From: VGSZ01 sp044349155
GTDB taxonomy: Bacteria; Myxococcota; UBA727; VGSZ01
NCBI GenBank assembly: GCA_044349155.1
Contig: JBIKRQ010000283.1
Coordinates: forward strand, 1 to 8,390
Direction: 5' to 3'
DNA: 8,390 bases
The translations under genes and the position numbers were made by a program. A model generated the notes under the pieces. That model ran no database searches. It was not told the origin of the DNA and saw only the letters and a list, made by a program, of their open reading frames with translations. Positions 1 through 5,312 of this stretch are shown here, one piece after another (the first letter of the stretch is position 1; each line of letters begins with the position of its first letter).

Positions 1-1422
1 TCAGCGGTGAAATTCGAGCTCGTCCCACAAGGGAACCAGGCTCTGCTTCCACGGCCCATGAAAGCGATCGAGCAGCTGCTCAGCGAACGTCTTTCCCGAC
101 GCCACGCTCTCAAACAACGGCCGCAGATAGATGCTTTCGTCATCGCCAGCGGCGTTCTTCTCGCCCAGACGCACCAGGCCAGCCGAGGCAATCTCGAGCA
201 GACGCTGGCACAACGACAGCACGCTCTTGCCGCGCCACGTCGCCTTGTAGCCCTGCGTGGCAATGGCGGTGCGCAACGCCGACAACTCGGCTCCCGTGGG
301 GCCTTCCATCAGCGCCAACGCTTCAGCACTGGCCACGTCGTCGTAGAGCAAGCCCTTGTACAGCGCAGGCAATGCACTCACGCGCGGCCATGGGCTGCAG
401 TCGGCGGTGCGCACCTCGAGCACGCGCTTCATCCGCACCTCGGGAAACAGCGTGGTGAGGTGGTCGGTCCAGTCGCGCGCGGTGGCGTAGATGCGCTCGC
501 CGTCGACGACGAGGCCCTCTTTCATGAAGCTTGCAAAGCTGGCGCCCGCCATGTCGTGGTGCTGACCGTTGCGCCGCACGAAGTACATCGGCACCGCCAA
601 CACCCACTCGACGTACTTCGCGTACGAGAAGCCCTCGTCGAACACGACCTGCGGAAAGCCCGAGCGATCCGGGTCGGTGTCGCTCCACACGCGCTGCCGT
701 TCCGACAACGCCCCCGACGGCTTGCCCTCGACAAAAGGCGCGTTCGCAAACAACGCCGCCACCAACGGCGAGACCGCCAACGCCATGCGGTAGCTCTGCA
801 CCATGTGCGCTTCGTTGAGCCAGTCGTAGTTGGCCTGCACCGTCGCCGTGCGCTTCATCATGTCGAGGCCCCGGTGGCCCACGCGCGGCATGTAGCGCTG
901 CATGATCGCGTAGCGCGACTTCGGGACCATCGGCAGCTCGTCCCACGTCGCGGTGGGGTGAAAGCCCATGCCGATAAAGCCCACGCCCTTTGGCTCGCAA
1001 ATGCGACGCAGCAGCTGCATGTGCGTGTCGATTTCGGCGTGCGTCTCGTGGATCGTGCGCACCGGCGCGCCCGACAGCTCAAACTGGCCGCCTGGCTCCA
1101 GCGTGATCGAGGCGTCGTTGCTGCCAAACAGGGCGATGATGCGGTCGTTGTCAAAGGCCGGCGTCCACGTCGTCGACTTCTTCTCCAGCGGGTCGTTGGC
1201 CACGGCCGCGAGGATCGCTTCGATGCCGCGGTCGCCGTCGTAGGGCAGGGGCGGCTGACGCTCGACGCCGGGCGTGCGCAGAAAGCCGAACTTCTCGTGC
1301 TCGGTGCCCACACGGAAGCGCTCGCGGGGCTTTTCGGCCGAACGGAAGAATTCGATGAGCTCGTCGACACCCGCAAGCGGCTGACCAGGATCGTCGATGT
1401 CGTGTGGGTTGATCGTGCTCAT
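1..1422 (-). CDS. gshA: Glutamate-cysteine ligase, plant/proteobacterial type (first step of glutathione synthesis)
   Basis: Cytoplasmic ATP-dependent ligase joining L-glutamate and L-cysteine into gamma-glutamylcysteine. The 473-aa product is full length for the plant-type/alphaproteobacterial GshA family, which is distinct from the E. coli type. Visible family blocks: GTEHEKFG (res 39-46), ITLEPGGQFELSG (106-118, substrate/metal-binding region), GMGFHP (151-156), MKRTATVQANYDW (189-201) and EVRTADC (336-342). The start ATG at 1422-1420 is supported by AAGAAGG 7 nt upstream and by the family N-terminus beginning shortly after it. The stop is the first triplet of the window. It is divergent from the EI24 gene and gshB, so the locus carries both glutathione enzymes. 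Family assignment is firm; regulation is not visible. Confidence 0.96.
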   Translation of the reverse strand: MSTINPHDIDDPGQPLAGVDELIEFFRSAEKPRERFRVGTEHEKFGFLRTPGVERQPPLPYDGDRGIEAILAAVANDPLEKKSTTWTPAFDNDRIIALFGSNDASITLEPGGQFELSGAPVRTIHETHAEIDTHMQLLRRICEPKGVGFIGMGFHPTATWDELPMVPKSRYAIMQRYMPRVGHRGLDMMKRTATVQANYDWLNEAHMVQSYRMALAVSPLVAALFANAPFVEGKPSGALSERQRVWSDTDPDRSGFPQVVFDEGFSYAKYVEWVLAVPMYFVRRNGQHHDMAGASFASFMKEGLVVDGERIYATARDWTDHLTTLFPEVRMKRVLEVRTADCSPWPRVSALPALYKGLLYDDVASAEALALMEGPTGAELSALRTAIATQGYKATWRGKSVLSLCQRLLEIASAGLVRLGEKNAAGDDESIYLRPLFESVASGKTFAEQLLDRFHGPWKQSLVPLWDELEFHR

Positions 1423-1509
1423 GCTTCTGCCTTCTTGCCGCCAGTGAGGCCGGTGCGGACTGCGGTCCGGTGCTTGCCGCAACGCGCACCATCTAGGAAC
1501 GTCCCGCCT
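1423..1509. promoter_or_regulatory. Divergent intergenic region between gshA and the EI24 gene
   Basis: This 87-bp gap must hold the promoters for both directions. It contains a small hairpin CGGAC-TGCG-GTCCG (1456-1469) and two direct copies of CCGGTGC (1450-1456 and 1467-1473) flanking it. Shine-Dalgarno-like sequences lie at both edges: AAGAAGG on the minus strand for gshA, and AGGA at 1495-1498 for the plus-strand gene. I see no convincing -35/-10 pair, so the promoter role is inferred from gene orientation. Confidence 0.45.
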
Positions 1510-2394
1510 ATGAGCACGTCCCCCGCCGAAGAAAAACGCCCGCGTCGCCCGCTGCCGCCGGATCCCGCGAAAAACAGTCTCGCTGGTCGATTCTTTGCCG
1601 GCGCGAAGGAGGCGATCGGCGGTGTGGGGCTCGTGTTCAGCGACAGCCGCCTCGTGGTGCTGTCGGTGCTGCCCATGCTCATCCACCTGGCGCTGCTGGT
1701 GGGGCTGCTGGCGGTCGGGTTCACCACGGTGGCCGAGCCGCTCAGCGCCTGGCTCGCGCCGCACGCCACGCCATCCGCGACCACTCCCTCGGCCCTCGCC
1801 GACGTGGGCGCCGCCGTGTGGGCGCTGGCGCTGCAGCTCGTGGTGGGCACGCTGATCGTGGCGACGTCGTTGGTGGGCGCCCTCGTGCTCAGCTCCGTCG
1901 TGTGCGACCCGTTTTACGACGCCATTTCGGAGCGCGTGGAATCCCTGCACGTCGGCCGCGACGTGGGCGCCCCCTTCAACGTCGTCGCCATGCTGCGCGG
2001 CATCGCCCGCGAACTCGTCGCCACGCTGTTGCGCATCTCCGTGTACGCGGCCGTGGCGCTGCCGCTGTGGTTCCTGGCGCTCACGCCGTTGGCGCTGTTG
2101 GCAACGCCGCTGGGCTTGCTGTGGACGTGGTTGTTTCTCTCGTGGGAGTTCATTGCCCGCGCGTTTTTGCGCCACGCTCCCGGTCCCCAGCAGCGGTTCG
2201 CGGCGCTGTTCAGCAACAAGGCGGTCTTCGTCGGCTTCGGTGCTGTGGCATGGCTGATGTCGTTTGTGCCGTTCACAGCGCCGTTGCTCGTCGCTGGGGC
2301 CACGCGGCTCTACCTCGCACTTGCGGCGCACGGACACGTCGCCACGACGTTCAATGACCTCGAGCGTTCCGGGCTTGCCGCAGGAAACAGCTGA
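1510..2394 (+). CDS. EI24-domain (CysZ-like) integral membrane protein
   Basis: Predicted polytopic inner-membrane protein of 294 aa with a basic, proline-rich cytoplasmic N-tail (res 1-30). Hydrophobic stretches lie near res 48-74, 100-131, 170-215 (long enough for two spans) and 237-262. The segment CDPFYDAISERVE (132-144), after a hydrophobic hairpin, matches the conserved P-[FY]-x-[DN]-x-x-[SA]-E-x-V-E pattern of the EI24 family, which includes the sulfate permease CysZ. The start ATG is preceded by AGGAA at 1495-1499; longer in-frame extensions run through gshA antisense and are not credible. It lies 41 bp upstream of gshB on the same strand, so co-transcription is likely. A role in sulfate/cysteine supply for glutathione is plausible from family and context but unproven; many EI24 proteins have no known substrate. 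Confidence 0.85.
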   Translation: MSTSPAEEKRPRRPLPPDPAKNSLAGRFFAGAKEAIGGVGLVFSDSRLVVLSVLPMLIHLALLVGLLAVGFTTVAEPLSAWLAPHATPSATTPSALADVGAAVWALALQLVVGTLIVATSLVGALVLSSVVCDPFYDAISERVESLHVGRDVGAPFNVVAMLRGIARELVATLLRISVYAAVALPLWFLALTPLALLATPLGLLWTWLFLSWEFIARAFLRHAPGPQQRFAALFSNKAVFVGFGAVAWLMSFVPFTAPLLVAGATRLYLALAAHGHVATTFNDLERSGLAAGNS

Positions 2395-2424
2395 GCGAAC
2401 CAGCGGCCGCGGAGGCAGCCTGCT

Positions 2425-2445
2425 ATGTCGGCGGCATGGCGCTGA
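2425..2445 (+). other. Possible six-codon leader ORF (MSAAWR) overlapping the gshB start
   Basis: ATG at 2425 lies 9 nt after GGAGG (2411-2415), an ideal distance. It reads six codons to TGA at 2443-2445. The gshB ATG at 2436 is inside it in another frame, and is 20 nt from the same GGAGG, which is too far for ordinary initiation. The peptide contains no cysteine or glycine, so a substrate-sensing attenuator is not suggested. Terminating ribosomes could reinitiate by stepping back to 2436. This is an inference from spacing; a weakly placed Shine-Dalgarno is the simpler reading. Confidence 0.3.
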
Positions 2446-3428
2446 CCCACCTGTTCATCATCGATCCGTTGACCTCTCTGCACCCCGCTGGCGACACGAG
2501 CGTGGCCTTCATGCGGGCCGCCGCTCGTCGTGGCGACGCTGTCTGGGTCTGCGAGCAGCACCACCTCGCGGCGCGTGCCGGCAAGAGCACGAGTGCTTTG
2601 GCCACGCAGCTCACCGTGCACAGCGGCAGCGACATGCTCGACGAGCCGGGGCAGTGGTACAGCGCGCAGGCGCCAGCCGAAGTCAGCCTCGACGACGTGC
2701 AGATCGTGTGGATGCGCAAAGACCCACCCGTCGACGAGGTCTTTCTCACAACGTGCATGCTCCTCGAGCGGCACGACCCGACGAAGACGTTGGTGCTCAA
2801 TGACCCGCGCTCGCTGCGCCTGGCACACGAGAAGCTGTGGGCGCTGCAGTTCCCCGAGCTGGTGCCGCCCCAGGTGGTCACGGCCCGCCGCGACGTCCTG
2901 AAGGCCTTCGTCGACGAGCACGGTAAGGCCGTGATCAAGCCGCTGGCGTTCATGGGCGGCATGGGCGTGATGGTCTTCGACAAGACCGACCCGAACCTCA
3001 AAAGCGCCATCGACCTGCTGACGGGCGAGGGCAAGAAGCAGGCAATTGCGCAGGCGTACCTCAAGGACGTGCGCATCGGCGACAAGCGCGTGATCGTCGT
3101 CGACGGCGAACCCGTGGCGGCGTTGTTGCGCGTGCCTGCGGCCGACGATGTGCGCGCCAACCTGCACGTGGGCGGAACGGCCACCCGCGTTGCCCTCGAC
3201 GAGCACGACCGCCGCATCTGCGAACGCCTCGGGCCCGAGCTGCGGCGGATGGGACTGTTCTTCGTCGGCCTCGACGTCATCGGCGGCCGGCTGACCGAGG
3301 TGAACGTCACGTCGCCAACCGGCGTGGTGAGCATCGACAAGCTCGAGCAGCGCACCGGCGACGAGAGCGTGGCGGCCATCGTTGTCGAGCGCGCCGCGGC
3401 GAAGTTTGCGGCAGCGCAGAAACAGTAA
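2436..3428 (+). CDS. gshB: Glutathione synthetase (ATP-grasp)
   Basis: Cytoplasmic ATP-grasp ligase that adds glycine to gamma-glutamylcysteine, completing glutathione. The 330-aa product is close to E. coli GshB (about 316 aa). Diagnostic family segments: MRKDPP (93-98), NDPRSLR (122-128) followed by EKL (132-134), IKPLAFMGGMGV (167-178, the glycine-rich ATP-grasp loop with its conserved lysine), GDKRV (215-219), GLDVIGG (278-284) and TEVNVTSPTG (287-296, metal-binding Glu/Asn region). It sits 41 bp after the EI24 gene and on the opposite strand from gshA. The start at 2436 is the only ATG giving the family N-terminus; no in-frame start codon is evident upstream before the EI24 gene. Its Shine-Dalgarno is oddly distant at 20 nt. 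Confidence 0.97.
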   Translation: MALTHLFIIDPLTSLHPAGDTSVAFMRAAARRGDAVWVCEQHHLAARAGKSTSALATQLTVHSGSDMLDEPGQWYSAQAPAEVSLDDVQIVWMRKDPPVDEVFLTTCMLLERHDPTKTLVLNDPRSLRLAHEKLWALQFPELVPPQVVTARRDVLKAFVDEHGKAVIKPLAFMGGMGVMVFDKTDPNLKSAIDLLTGEGKKQAIAQAYLKDVRIGDKRVIVVDGEPVAALLRVPAADDVRANLHVGGTATRVALDEHDRRICERLGPELRRMGLFFVGLDVIGGRLTEVNVTSPTGVVSIDKLEQRTGDESVAAIVVERAAAKFAAAQKQ

Positions 3429-3441
3429 GCCCTTGAAAGTA

Positions 3442-3463
3442 CGCCGATGTTGAAGCATCGGCG
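3442..3463 (+). terminator. Hairpin just after gshB, possible terminator
   Basis: Perfect 8-bp stem CGCCGATG / CATCGGCG with a TTGAAG loop, starting 14 nt after the gshB stop. It has no downstream T-tract, so it is not a canonical intrinsic terminator. It could stabilise the mRNA 3' end or act with Rho. Confidence 0.4.
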
Positions 3464-3472
3464 CACCCGTGC

Positions 3473-3522
3473 CCGACGGGCCCTCCCCAAAGGGAGAGGC
3501 GGAAAACCGCCCGTCCCGTCGG
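3473..3522 (+). ncRNA. Candidate three-way-junction RNA structure
   Basis: Perfect outer stem CCGACGGG (3473-3480) / CCCGTCGG (3515-3522) encloses two adjacent tetraloop hairpins: CTCCC-CAAA-GGGAG (3483-3496) and GGCGG-AAAA-CCGCC (3498-3511). Only one to three nucleotides join the elements. An alternative hairpin CCCGT/ACGGG (3466-3480) would compete with the outer stem. It could be a structured RNA, part of a dispersed intergenic repeat, or chance folding in GC-rich DNA. Strand is arbitrary because the fold is nearly symmetric; I place it on the strand of the flanking genes. Confidence 0.3.
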
Positions 3523-3559
3523 TGGTGCTGCCCTCCCCCACAGCACTGCACGCCGTCGC

Positions 3560-3582
3560 CATCGTGGGGCATGTCCACGATG
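3560..3582. other. Perfect 8-bp inverted repeat (hairpin)
   Basis: CATCGTGG (3560-3567) and CCACGATG (3575-3582) around a 7-nt loop. It is followed by a further perfect hairpin GCGCCCG / CGGGCGC (3602-3608 / 3617-3623, 8-nt loop). Together with upstream elements these form a nearly continuous chain of stems. Function is unknown. Confidence 0.4.
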
Positions 3583-3636
3583 ACGTCCGTGCCCACCAGG
3601 TGCGCCCGCCATTGCCCGGGCGCGCCGCGCCAGACC

Positions 3637-3655
3637 CGTCGACACCTGGTCGACG
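3637..3655. promoter_or_regulatory. 19-bp dyad, copy 1 (operator-like)
   Basis: Perfect dyad CGTCGAC-ACCTG-GTCGACG. A second site with the same half-site, same 5-bp spacer length and 15 of 19 identical bases lies at 3902-3920. Paired dyads upstream of a gene are typical of a dimeric repressor, but no regulator for it is encoded nearby. Confidence 0.35.
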
Positions 3656-3834
3656 CTGGCCCTCCAACCAACTCCCGCCGTTGATGCCTTCGCGTCAGCA
3701 ACCACCAGGGTCGCTGCCGCGTGAGCCGTGCCAGGCCACCGCTCGGCGAGCAGGAGTTGTCGGCGTTCAGTGCGTTTCGCGTGCCAGCCGTTGCGCTCGC
3801 CGACGTCGCTTCGCTGTGCCGTTCGCCGACGCCA

Positions 3835-3885
3835 GGAGATGTGCACGAGGCAAGCGAGATGACTTTCGTTCCACCGCACATCTCT
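3835..3885. other. Long-loop inverted repeat upstream of rph
   Basis: Perfect 9-bp arms GAGATGTGC (3836-3844) and GCACATCTC (3876-3884), plus a closing G-T wobble, around a 31-nt loop. It lies 65 bp before the rph start codon and could be a 5'-leader structure if transcription of rph begins upstream of it. Confidence 0.35.
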
Positions 3886-3901
3886 CGCCGGCCTCGGCAC
3901 C

Positions 3902-3920
3902 GGTCGACACGCGGTTGACG
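3902..3920. promoter_or_regulatory. 19-bp dyad, copy 2, 30 bp before the rph start
   Basis: GGTCGAC-ACGCG-GTTGACG is an imperfect dyad (one mismatch in the right GTCGAC half-site) matching the copy at 3637-3655 at 15 of 19 positions. Its right half contains TTGACG (3915-3920), a -35-like hexamer, so binding here could overlap an rph promoter. No good -10 is visible at the right distance (ATGGTC at 3938-3943). Confidence 0.35.
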
Positions 3921-3950
3921 CCGACGCCCCGCCCTTCATGGTCGCCCCAT

Positions 3951-4700
3951 ATGACCAGCACCACCGCTCGCGCCGACGGCCGCGCCTCGACCGACCTCCG
4001 CACCATCACCTTCGATACCGGCTTCATCGCCCACCACCCCGGCAGCGTGCTGGTGAGCTTCGGTGCGACCCGCGTGCTGTGCGTCGCCACGGCCGAAGAG
4101 CGCGTCCCGCCCCATCGCAAAGACTCCGGCGGCGGCTGGGTCACCGCCGAGTACGCGATGCTCCCCGGCTCCACCCACGACCGCAAACAGCGCGAGCGCC
4201 AGAAGCAAGACGGCCGCTCCATCGAGATCCAGCGCCTCGTCGGCCGCGCCCTGCGCAACGTCGTCGACATGGACCTCATCGGTCAGCGTCAGATCACCGT
4301 CGACTGCGACGTCATCCAGGCCGATGGCGGCACCCGCACCGCCAGCATCACCGGTGGCTTCGTCGCCCTCGCGCTGTGCATCCACGACCTGCAGCAACGC
4401 AAGCTGCCCATGAAGGCCAAGACGCTCCGCCAGGCCATGCCGGCCCAGGTCGCCGCCGTCTCGCTCGGTGTGCACGGCGGTCAGATCCTCACCGACCTCT
4501 GCTACCGCGAAGACAGCGCCGCCGAGACCGACCTCAACCTCGTGGCCCGCAGCGACGGCGGCATCGTCGAAATCCAGGGCACGGCGGAAGGTGCTCCCCT
4601 TGCGCGCGCCGAACTCGACCGCCTTGTCGACCAGGGCCTGGCCGCCATCGACACCCTGCTGGCGCTGCAGCGCGCGGCACTCGGTGATCGCTGGCACTGA
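3951..4700 (+). CDS. rph: Ribonuclease PH
   Basis: Phosphate-dependent 3'-5' exoribonuclease that trims tRNA precursors at the 3' end; the family works as a ring hexamer in the cytoplasm. The 249-aa product is about 10 residues longer than the usual 238, mostly at the N-terminus. Seen: RADGR (7-11), FGATRVLC (38-45), WVTAEYAMLPGSTHDRKQRE (63-82), the arginine-rich GRSIEIQRLVGRALR (88-102), DCDVIQADGGTRTASITG (118-135, including the expected phosphate-contact arginine) and DLCYREDSAAETDLN (182-196, with the two conserved catalytic-region aspartates). ATG at 3951 is the first in-frame ATG compatible with the family N-terminus. No Shine-Dalgarno precedes it. Codon use is strongly C-ending. Confidence 0.97.
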   Translation: MTSTTARADGRASTDLRTITFDTGFIAHHPGSVLVSFGATRVLCVATAEERVPPHRKDSGGGWVTAEYAMLPGSTHDRKQRERQKQDGRSIEIQRLVGRALRNVVDMDLIGQRQITVDCDVIQADGGTRTASITGGFVALALCIHDLQQRKLPMKAKTLRQAMPAQVAAVSLGVHGGQILTDLCYREDSAAETDLNLVARSDGGIVEIQGTAEGAPLARAELDRLVDQGLAAIDTLLALQRAALGDRWH

Positions 4701-4783
4701 AACGACGTCGTGGTGTGTCTCAGCGCCGGTCCAGATCTCGCCCTGACGCGTACGACCGTGAACATTGACAGAGGAGGCGCCAA
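4701..4783 (+). promoter_or_regulatory. Leader of the pilin operon with strong ribosome site
   Basis: The 83-bp gap between rph and the first pilin gene ends with GAGGAG at 4771-4776, 7 nt before ATG 4784, an excellent ribosome site. A 10-bp palindrome ACGACGTCGT (4702-4711) follows the rph stop directly. A promoter for the pilin operon is expected here or within rph, but I cannot identify one with confidence. Confidence 0.4.
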
Positions 4784-5308
4784 ATGCGCATCGGAACCAA
4801 AGGCTTCACGCTCGTCGAAATCATGATCGTGGTGGCGGTCGTCGGCGTCGGCGCGGGCATCGCGCTGGTCAACATGTCCGAGCAGGTGGCCGAGGCGAAA
4901 GCGCAAGCCGACGGCGACGCCATGGCGCAACGGATTCAGGTCGAGCAGCGCGCGGCCCGCGAACGCATGGTTGGCCTGCGCCTGACCAAAAACGCAGGGC
5001 AACTCGACTTCGAGGATGTCCCCGACTGCACCAAGCCTGGCGTCAACGTTCGGCACCACCCGCATCTGTCGACGACAGAATTGATGATCAGCACGGGCGC
5101 CTCCACGATTTGCTGGGACCGAAACGGGCAAGTGCCGGCGACGACCAGCGTCTCGATGGTGGGCCCTTCGGCCCCCAAGGCCGTGGCGAAGCCTGATCTC
5201 GAGGTGAAGGCCGGCATCAAGCGCATCCGCACACGAAAACTGCGCACGACGCTTGCGGGTCCAATGCCTGCCTCTGTGAATGGCGCTGCCATTCCAGCGA
5301 ACGACTGA
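4784..5308 (+). CDS. Type IV minor pilin / pseudopilin, FimT/GspH-like
   Basis: Prepilin-like protein of 174 aa. It has a short basic leader ending in KG, then FTLVEIMIVVAVVGVGAGIAL. The expected prepilin peptidase cut is G7/F8, with the conserved glutamate at mature position 5 (E12). The hydrophobic N-helix anchors the subunit in the inner membrane before assembly. The globular part has two cysteines (C82, C110) that could form a disulfide, and a basic stretch KRIRTRKLR near 146-154. It is the first gene of the pilin/kinase operon, with a strong Shine-Dalgarno. Position before PilV- and PilW-like genes suggests a FimT/GspH-type minor pilin, though the globular domain is too divergent to name by eye. 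A type II secretion pseudopilin is the alternative. Confidence 0.85.
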   Translation: MRIGTKGFTLVEIMIVVAVVGVGAGIALVNMSEQVAEAKAQADGDAMAQRIQVEQRAARERMVGLRLTKNAGQLDFEDVPDCTKPGVNVRHHPHLSTTELMISTGASTICWDRNGQVPATTSVSMVGPSAPKAVAKPDLEVKAGIKRIRTRKLRTTLAGPMPASVNGAAIPAND

Positions 5309-5312
5309 TCCG

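Larger units (their letters stand above)
3429..3950. other. 522-bp intergenic region, hairpin-rich, no credible gene
   Basis: Open frames here give arginine/proline-rich low-complexity products with no recognisable domain and no good ribosome site, so I read the stretch as non-coding. I looked for RNase P, SRP and tmRNA signatures on both strands by eye and found none, nor a tRNA. Perfect or near-perfect hairpins follow one another closely: 3442-3463, 3498-3511, 3525-3546, 3560-3582, 3602-3623, 3637-3655, 3696-3716, 3723-3744 and 3836-3884. Two related dyads (3637-3655 and 3902-3920) are listed separately. Short stems are common in GC-rich DNA, so density alone is suggestive only. Confidence 0.6.

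Noticed and set aside
1423..2337. Long minus-strand open frame extending gshA upstream through the EI24 gene
   Set aside because: It is the in-frame upstream extension of gshA; the added part is Arg/His/Gln-rich antisense of the membrane protein. The family N-terminus and ribosome site are at 1422.
2403..2410. GCGGCCGC palindrome before gshB as an operator
   Set aside because: An 8-bp GC-only palindrome is expected by chance in DNA of this composition and has no second copy nearby.
2310..3881. Minus-strand open frame of over 500 codons across gshB and the gap
   Set aside because: Antisense shadow of gshB in GC-rich DNA; the product is compositionally biased and has no recognisable motif.
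3721..3918. Small 65-codon plus-strand ORF starting with GTG in the gshB-rph gap
   Set aside because: No ribosome site, no recognised motif, and it overlaps the 3723-3744 and 3836-3884 hairpins; not supportable as a gene.
3447..3950. In-frame upstream extension of rph through the intergenic region
   Set aside because: Product is low-complexity and unrelated to RNase PH, whose family N-terminus begins right after ATG 3951; the DNA is packed with inverted repeats instead.
3429..3950. RNase P RNA, SRP RNA, tmRNA or tRNA in the gap
   Set aside because: None of their conserved cores was found on either strand by eye; the stems present do not form a tRNA cloverleaf of proper arm lengths.
4765..4770. 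TTGACA as a -35 box for the pilin operon
   Set aside because: A -10 box 17 bp downstream would fall inside the coding region after the ATG at 4784, so it cannot drive a transcript carrying the ribosome site.
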